The notes under the pieces were generated by a model. It was not told the origin of the DNA. It was given only the letters and a program-made list of their open reading frames with translations, and made no database searches. DNA of 8,343 nucleotides from Chloroflexota bacterium (GTDB lineage: Bacteria > Chloroflexota > Anaerolineae > Anaerolineales > UBA4823): NCBI GenBank assembly GCA_021849525.1, contig JAJZSS010000046.1:1-8343 (forward strand), read 5' to 3'. Of this stretch, positions 5,038 to 8,343 are shown one piece after another. Made by a program: the position numbers and the translations under genes. The first letter of the stretch is position 1; every line of letters starts with the position of its first letter.

Positions 5038-5868
5038 GTGAGCATCGTCACACTGACCACGGACTTTGGATTGAAAGATGGTAATGTTGGTGTGATGAAG
5101 GGCATCATCTGGAAACTGGCCCCACGCGCCCATATTGCTGATCTCAGCCACCAGATCAGCCCCCAGAATATTGCCGAAGCAGCCCTGATCTTATCTCGCT
5201 CAGCACCCTACTTCCCACAAGATTCAGTCCATATTGTAGTGGTCGATCCCGGAGTGGGAACCCCACGCCGTCCCATCGCCGGACGGATTGGCGAGCAGCT
5301 CTTCGTTGGCCCGGACAATGGCTTTCTCACCCCTTTACTGGAAAATGCCGAACAACAGAATCTTTACACCGAGTTCATCCACCTGAACCGGCCCCAGTTC
5401 TGGCTGCCTGATGTCAGCCACGTTTTCCATGGACGGGATATTTTCGCCCCGGCAGGCGGTCATTTAGCCTCGGGCACACCCTTACTGGCCCTGGGCAGCC
5501 AGATAACCGACCTGGTTCGCCTGCCTATGTCGCGGCCGCAGCAGCTTCCAGACGGCTACCAGGGCGAGATCATCCATATCGACCATTTCGGTAATCTATC
5601 CACCAATCTCCGCCATACCGATCTTGCCGGGCATACTCGCCTGTCCATCCAGCTGAACGACGTCGAGATTCCGGGGCTTTACCACACCTTCGGAGAGCTG
5701 CCGCCCGGCTCGCTGATGGCTTTGATCGGCTCCACCGGCAGCCTGATCATCTCTCTGGTCAACGGCAGCGCTGCTCAAGCTTTGGGCGCCCAGCTGGGCG
5801 ACCCGCTGACGGTTACCCTCCTGCCGAAGCTCAGTCCTTCGAATGATCCGGAATCCGCCCACGAATAA
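5038..5868 (+). CDS. S-adenosyl-L-methionine hydrolase (adenosine-forming), DUF62 family, 276 aa
   Basis: The family uses an activated water/hydroxide to split SAM into adenosine and methionine and is related to fluorinases and chlorinases. Visible signatures are the N-terminal T-L-T-T-D-F-G with Asp9, V-V-V-D-P-G-V-G-T-P-R-R with Asp70 and Arg77/78, F-V-G-P-D-N-G (90-95) and F-H-G-R-D-I-F-A-P with His131. These supply the Asp-Arg-His set that marks the hydrolases. The C-terminal barrel (from about 180) includes H-I-D-H-F-G-N-L-S-T-N and ends near G-D-P-L-T-V. Length fits the family. GTG 5038 is chosen for its AGGAGG site. The gene is the first of a plus-strand series: the aldo/keto reductase follows after 35 bases with no terminator between. 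Its biological purpose, here and in general, is poorly understood. Confidence 0.93.
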   Translation: MSIVTLTTDFGLKDGNVGVMKGIIWKLAPRAHIADLSHQISPQNIAEAALILSRSAPYFPQDSVHIVVVDPGVGTPRRPIAGRIGEQLFVGPDNGFLTPLLENAEQQNLYTEFIHLNRPQFWLPDVSHVFHGRDIFAPAGGHLASGTPLLALGSQITDLVRLPMSRPQQLPDGYQGEIIHIDHFGNLSTNLRHTDLAGHTRLSIQLNDVEIPGLYHTFGELPPGSLMALIGSTGSLIISLVNGSAAQALGAQLGDPLTVTLLPKLSPSNDPESAHE

Positions 5869-5903
5869 TAATTATAGATTGGTCTTGATCTGAGGAGGTA
5901 AAC

Positions 5904-6959
5904 GTGCGTTATAAATTATTGGGCCGCAGCGGTCTGCGCGTTTCCGAGCTGGCTCTGGGTACCATGACTTTCGGCGAAGATTGGGGGTGGGGTGCTCCCC
6001 GCGCCGAGTGCCAGAAGATGTTCGACGCCTTTAGCGAAGCCGGTGGTAATTTCATCGATACCTCGGTCAATTACACCAACGGAACCAGTGAAAAATTTGT
6101 GGGCGATTTTATTTCTACCAATCGCCAGCGCTACGTCGTCGCCACCAAGTACTCACTGCGCGATGGCAATGCCGATCGCCTGGACCCCAACGCCGGCGGC
6201 AACGCCCGCAAGAACCTGCACCGGGCCGTCGAAACCAGCCTGCGCAATCTACAAACCGACTATATCGATCTTTATTATTTGCACGCCTGGGACGGCACGA
6301 CCCCGATCGAAGAAATTATGCGCGCCCTGGATGATCTGGTGCGCTCGGGTAAGGTTTTATACATTGGGGTCTCCGATACGCCAGCCTGGATTGTTGCCAA
6401 AGCAAATATGCTTGCCGAGCTGCGCGGCTGGTCCCGCTTTGTCGCTGCCCAGCTCCCCTACAGCCTGGCAGATCGCTCTCCTGAGCGCGACCTGCTACCG
6501 ATGGCCCGCGCCGATGAGCTGGCTGTAACGGCCTGGGGCATCCTGGGCGGCGGAGTCCTCACCGGCAAATACCGCCAGCCGGACGCCATTACCCGCTACA
6601 CCGGTACCTCCGAACGCCGCATGCAGCTTGGGGATCAAATCGCCGCTCTGGCCGGCGAGATAGGCTGCACCCCCTCCCAGGTGGCGATTGCTTGGGTGCG
6701 CCAGCGTCCCTGGCGCGGAGCCCCCATCATCCCTATCCTGGGGGCGCGCCGCCTGGAACAGCTACAGGAAAACCTTGGTGCATTGGAAGTGACGCTCACC
6801 CCCGATCAAATCCACACTCTCGATGCCCTCAGTCCCATCCAGCTGGGCTTCCCCCACGACTTTCTTAGCGGAAATGAAGTGCGCAGCCTGCTTTTCGGCG
6901 ATACATACCCGCTCATCGACAATCATCGAGATAGTTTACCTGCCAAACCACACCCATAA
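5904..6959 (+). CDS. Aldo/keto reductase, 351 aa
   Basis: The (beta/alpha)8 barrel family of NADPH-dependent carbonyl reductases is recognised by the opening L-G-R-S-G-L-R-V-S-E-L-A-L-G-T-M-T-F-G and the catalytic tetrad Asp52, Tyr57 (F-I-D-T-S-V-N-Y), Lys82 (V-A-T-K-Y-S) and His127 (Y-Y-L-H-A-W-D). All four are present, so the enzyme should be active. The cofactor-binding end is visible in P-I-I-P-I-L-G-A-R-R (about 274-283) and the following Q-L-Q-E-N-L-G. Length fits the AKR groups that include YajO/Tas-like enzymes; the substrate cannot be deduced. GTG 5904 is preceded by AGGAGGT (5893-5899), 4-5 bases away. The next gene begins 14 bases after the stop, and its ribosome site overlaps the stop region, so the two are co-transcribed. 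Confidence 0.94.
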   Translation: MRYKLLGRSGLRVSELALGTMTFGEDWGWGAPRAECQKMFDAFSEAGGNFIDTSVNYTNGTSEKFVGDFISTNRQRYVVATKYSLRDGNADRLDPNAGGNARKNLHRAVETSLRNLQTDYIDLYYLHAWDGTTPIEEIMRALDDLVRSGKVLYIGVSDTPAWIVAKANMLAELRGWSRFVAAQLPYSLADRSPERDLLPMARADELAVTAWGILGGGVLTGKYRQPDAITRYTGTSERRMQLGDQIAALAGEIGCTPSQVAIAWVRQRPWRGAPIIPILGARRLEQLQENLGALEVTLTPDQIHTLDALSPIQLGFPHDFLSGNEVRSLLFGDTYPLIDNHRDSLPAKPHP

Positions 6960-6973
6960 GGAGCCTGCCAGGC

Positions 6974-7558
6974 ATGCAGCACCCCAACACCGAGCTCAAG
7001 TTCGTCAACCCTGAGGTGGGCTATGGCGTATTCGCCACCCAATTTATTCCGGCTGGCACGATCATTTATGCCCGCTGCAGTCTGGATATCGCTATTTCAC
7101 CCTCCAGCCCCTTACTCGCAGACCCGGCCTATCGTGATTTGATCCTGAAATATGCCTATACAAACTCTGACGGGAATTACATCATTTGCTGGGATATTGG
7201 CAAATACGTAAACCACTGCTGCCATGCCAGCGCAGTCAGCACCGGTTACGGCTTTGATATCGCTGTGCGCGATCTGCAGCCGGGAGACGAGATTACCAAC
7301 GATTATGCTCAGTTCAGCTTCGATGAAGAAATGGATCTGGTCTGCCATTTTCCCGACTGCCGTAAAAAATTCACCCGCCAGGATTTTGGTCGCCTGCACC
7401 CTTACTGGGATGAGCAGGTCAAGGCTGCCTTGAAGAAATTCCCACAGGTCCCCCAGCCCTTGCAGCCATACCTGGAACCACACGCTGCCAGCGACCTGCA
7501 GCACTACCTGGCTACCGGGGAAGGCTATCGCTCGGTCCGCAATCTGCGCCCCTGGTGA
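6974..7558 (+). CDS. SET-domain protein (putative protein-lysine methyltransferase), 194 aa
   Basis: SET domains transfer methyl from SAM to lysine side chains. Visible motifs are G-Y-G-V-F-A-T-Q-F-I-P-A-G-T (16-29), the pseudo-knot segment Y-V-N-H-C-C-H-A-S (78-86) with Asn80-His81, and D-L-Q-P-G-D-E-I-T-N-D-Y (100-111) with the catalytic-type Tyr111. The usual N-H-S-C-x-P-N is altered: the Pro-Asn end is replaced by Ala-Ser, though the N-H pair needed for SAM contact remains. A C-X4-C pair (124, 129) stands where a post-SET cysteine cluster would be. Residues 140-194 form a helical tail. The ATG at 6974 has AAGGAG (6958-6963), 10 bases upstream, at the aldo/keto reductase stop. Its substrate is unknown. 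Both this enzyme and the SAM hydrolase three genes earlier consume SAM, though a functional link is only a suggestion. Confidence 0.85.
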   Translation: MQHPNTELKFVNPEVGYGVFATQFIPAGTIIYARCSLDIAISPSSPLLADPAYRDLILKYAYTNSDGNYIICWDIGKYVNHCCHASAVSTGYGFDIAVRDLQPGDEITNDYAQFSFDEEMDLVCHFPDCRKKFTRQDFGRLHPYWDEQVKAALKKFPQVPQPLQPYLEPHAASDLQHYLATGEGYRSVRNLRPW

Positions 7559-7605
7559 CCAACCCCTGATTGCCTTTTTAAGGACTTTCGAGTAAAGTAA
7601 AACCG

Positions 7606-8343
7606 ATGGTCGATCGTATGTCCGATATATTGGCACAGGTTTGCGCCCTCTGGCGCGATCTGACAGGACACGAGTTGCTATACTGGGGCAGCGGCGCGCC
7701 AGTCAGCGCGCGGGTGCCCGCTGCACTGCTTGATTCGGCGCCAGAGAGCGCGGATCGCATCACAACCGTCACCCTGCAAGATCAGATCTGGCTGGTTGGT
7801 CGGGTTGGGCAGCTTCCCTCACAAATCTCCATCGCCTGCATCCAAACAGACCCGTCCACGCTATCTCAATTCAGAATAATAACCAGCTTGCTGAATGGTC
7901 TCGCTGAAGACCGTCAGGCAGCCAGCCAGATCCAGGCCAGTTTTCTGCCCACCATTTTGCCAGAAATCCCCGAGCTTGAATTTGCCGCCAGCCTGCTGCC
8001 AGCCCGCCTGATCAGCGGGGATTTTTACGATATCCAGGGTGTGCAAGATCGCTGGGTGATCATGGTGGGTGATGTTGCCGGAAAGGGCATCCCCGCTGCC
8101 ATGCTTGCTGCTATGATCCATGCTACCTTGAAAAGTGAGGTCAATCATCACGCGAGACCCGCTGAGTTACTCCAGAGCATCAACCAGCTGATCTACCCAG
8201 AGCTCGACCGCTCAAACACATTCATCACTGCTTTCCTGGCAGTGCTCCAGACCCAGCCCTTACAGCTATATTACACCAGTGCCGGGCACACGACCGCGCT
8301 CCTATGGCGGTCCGCCGAGCAGCAAGTCCTGCAGCTTCCCAGC
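7606..8343 (+). CDS. PP2C-type serine phosphatase, SpoIIE/RsbU domain (3' truncated by window edge)
   Basis: The frame from ATG 7606 is open to the window end, 246 residues. Residues about 1-100 are a variable sensory-type region, possibly a degenerate GAF domain. A short helix (about 95-113, ending I-Q-A-S-F-L-P) leads into the phosphatase fold. That fold shows the canonical RsbU/SpoIIE motifs L-I-S-G-D-F-Y-D (Asp139, Asp142), V-G-D-V-A-G-K-G-I-P-A-A-M (Asp156, metal ligand), N-T-F-I-T-A-F (204-210) and Y-Y-T-S-A-G-H-T (223-229). Such enzymes remove phosphate from anti-anti-sigma (STAS) proteins in partner-switching pathways. An in-frame TAA at 7579-7581 and no other start before 7606 support this ATG, although its ribosome site is weak. 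It lies 47 bases after the SET gene on the same strand and may belong to the same transcript. No STAS or kinase partner is seen inside the window. Confidence 0.93.
   Translation, partial: MVDRMSDILAQVCALWRDLTGHELLYWGSGAPVSARVPAALLDSAPESADRITTVTLQDQIWLVGRVGQLPSQISIACIQTDPSTLSQFRIITSLLNGLAEDRQAASQIQASFLPTILPEIPELEFAASLLPARLISGDFYDIQGVQDRWVIMVGDVAGKGIPAAMLAAMIHATLKSEVNHHARPAELLQSINQLIYPELDRSNTFITAFLAVLQTQPLQLYYTSAGHTTALLWRSAEQQVLQLPS

Noticed and set aside
5992..6528. 178-residue plus-strand frame inside the aldo/keto reductase
   Set aside because: It is a shadow of the reductase, whose full catalytic tetrad is in the other frame. Its composition is rich in Pro, Thr, Ser and Cys without family motifs.
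1657..7558. Genome-wide reassignment of TGA (for example to Trp)
   Set aside because: TGA is the natural stop of the OsmC, PDO, zinc-ribbon, sigma and SET genes, and TGG is used normally for Trp. The effect is local.
7112..7636. 174-residue minus-strand frame over the SET gene
   Set aside because: It is antisense to a well-supported SET domain and has no recognisable motif or ribosome site.
1..8343. CRISPR array, tRNA, rRNA, insertion sequence or attachment site
   Set aside because: No regularly spaced repeats, cloverleaf-like structures, transposase motifs or terminal inverted repeats were seen. The only direct repeat is the two-copy element at 4888-4967.

Overview
The window looks like a chromosomal fragment of a member of the Chloroflexota, probably Anaerolineae. 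I infer this from moderate-to-high GC, a SHOCT-like/DUF4097 pair of a type familiar from that group, strong Shine-Dalgarno sites and overall protein style. The class-level assignment is tentative. No mobile element, CRISPR array, rRNA or tRNA is visible.

Layout. (1) Bases 2-1665, plus strand: an envelope-stress-like cluster. It holds the 3' end of a membrane protein, a SHOCT-like small protein whose C-terminal half resembles the end of that membrane protein, and a DUF4097 beta-helical protein. (2) Bases 1657-3812, minus strand: a thiol-redox operon. In transcription order it holds a small zinc-ribbon protein, a tandem-thioredoxin protein disulfide oxidoreductase (PDO), a membrane-anchored TlpA/ResA-like thioredoxin and an OsmC-family peroxidase. 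(3) Bases 3848-4858, minus strand: an ECF sigma factor and a small soluble zinc anti-sigma factor, closed by a clear intrinsic terminator. (4) Bases 4793-5037: a divergent promoter region with two copies of a 24-base direct repeat. (5) Bases 5038 to the end, plus strand: SAM hydrolase, aldo/keto reductase, SET-domain protein and the start of a SpoIIE/RsbU-type PP2C phosphatase.

The main discovery is in the PDO gene. An in-frame TGA (3111-3113) stands exactly where the first cysteine of the second CPYC active site should be, so the motif reads U-P-Y-C. Ten bases after the TGA is a perfect 7-bp hairpin with a 6-nt loop. The loop starts 17 nt after the codon and has G as its second base, which is what a bacterial SECIS element should look like. 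I therefore read 2880-3557 as one selenoprotein gene of 225 residues rather than two broken ORFs. Other genes here, and this gene itself, use TGA as a real stop, so global recoding is ruled out.

How the genes may work together: the redox operon would handle protein disulfides in the cytoplasm (Sec-PDO), disulfides outside the membrane (TlpA) and organic hydroperoxides (OsmC). The anti-sigma factor upstream has the same Cys/His spacing as the redox-sensing RsrA, so the sigma/anti-sigma pair is a candidate thiol-stress switch, possibly for this operon. That link is inference.
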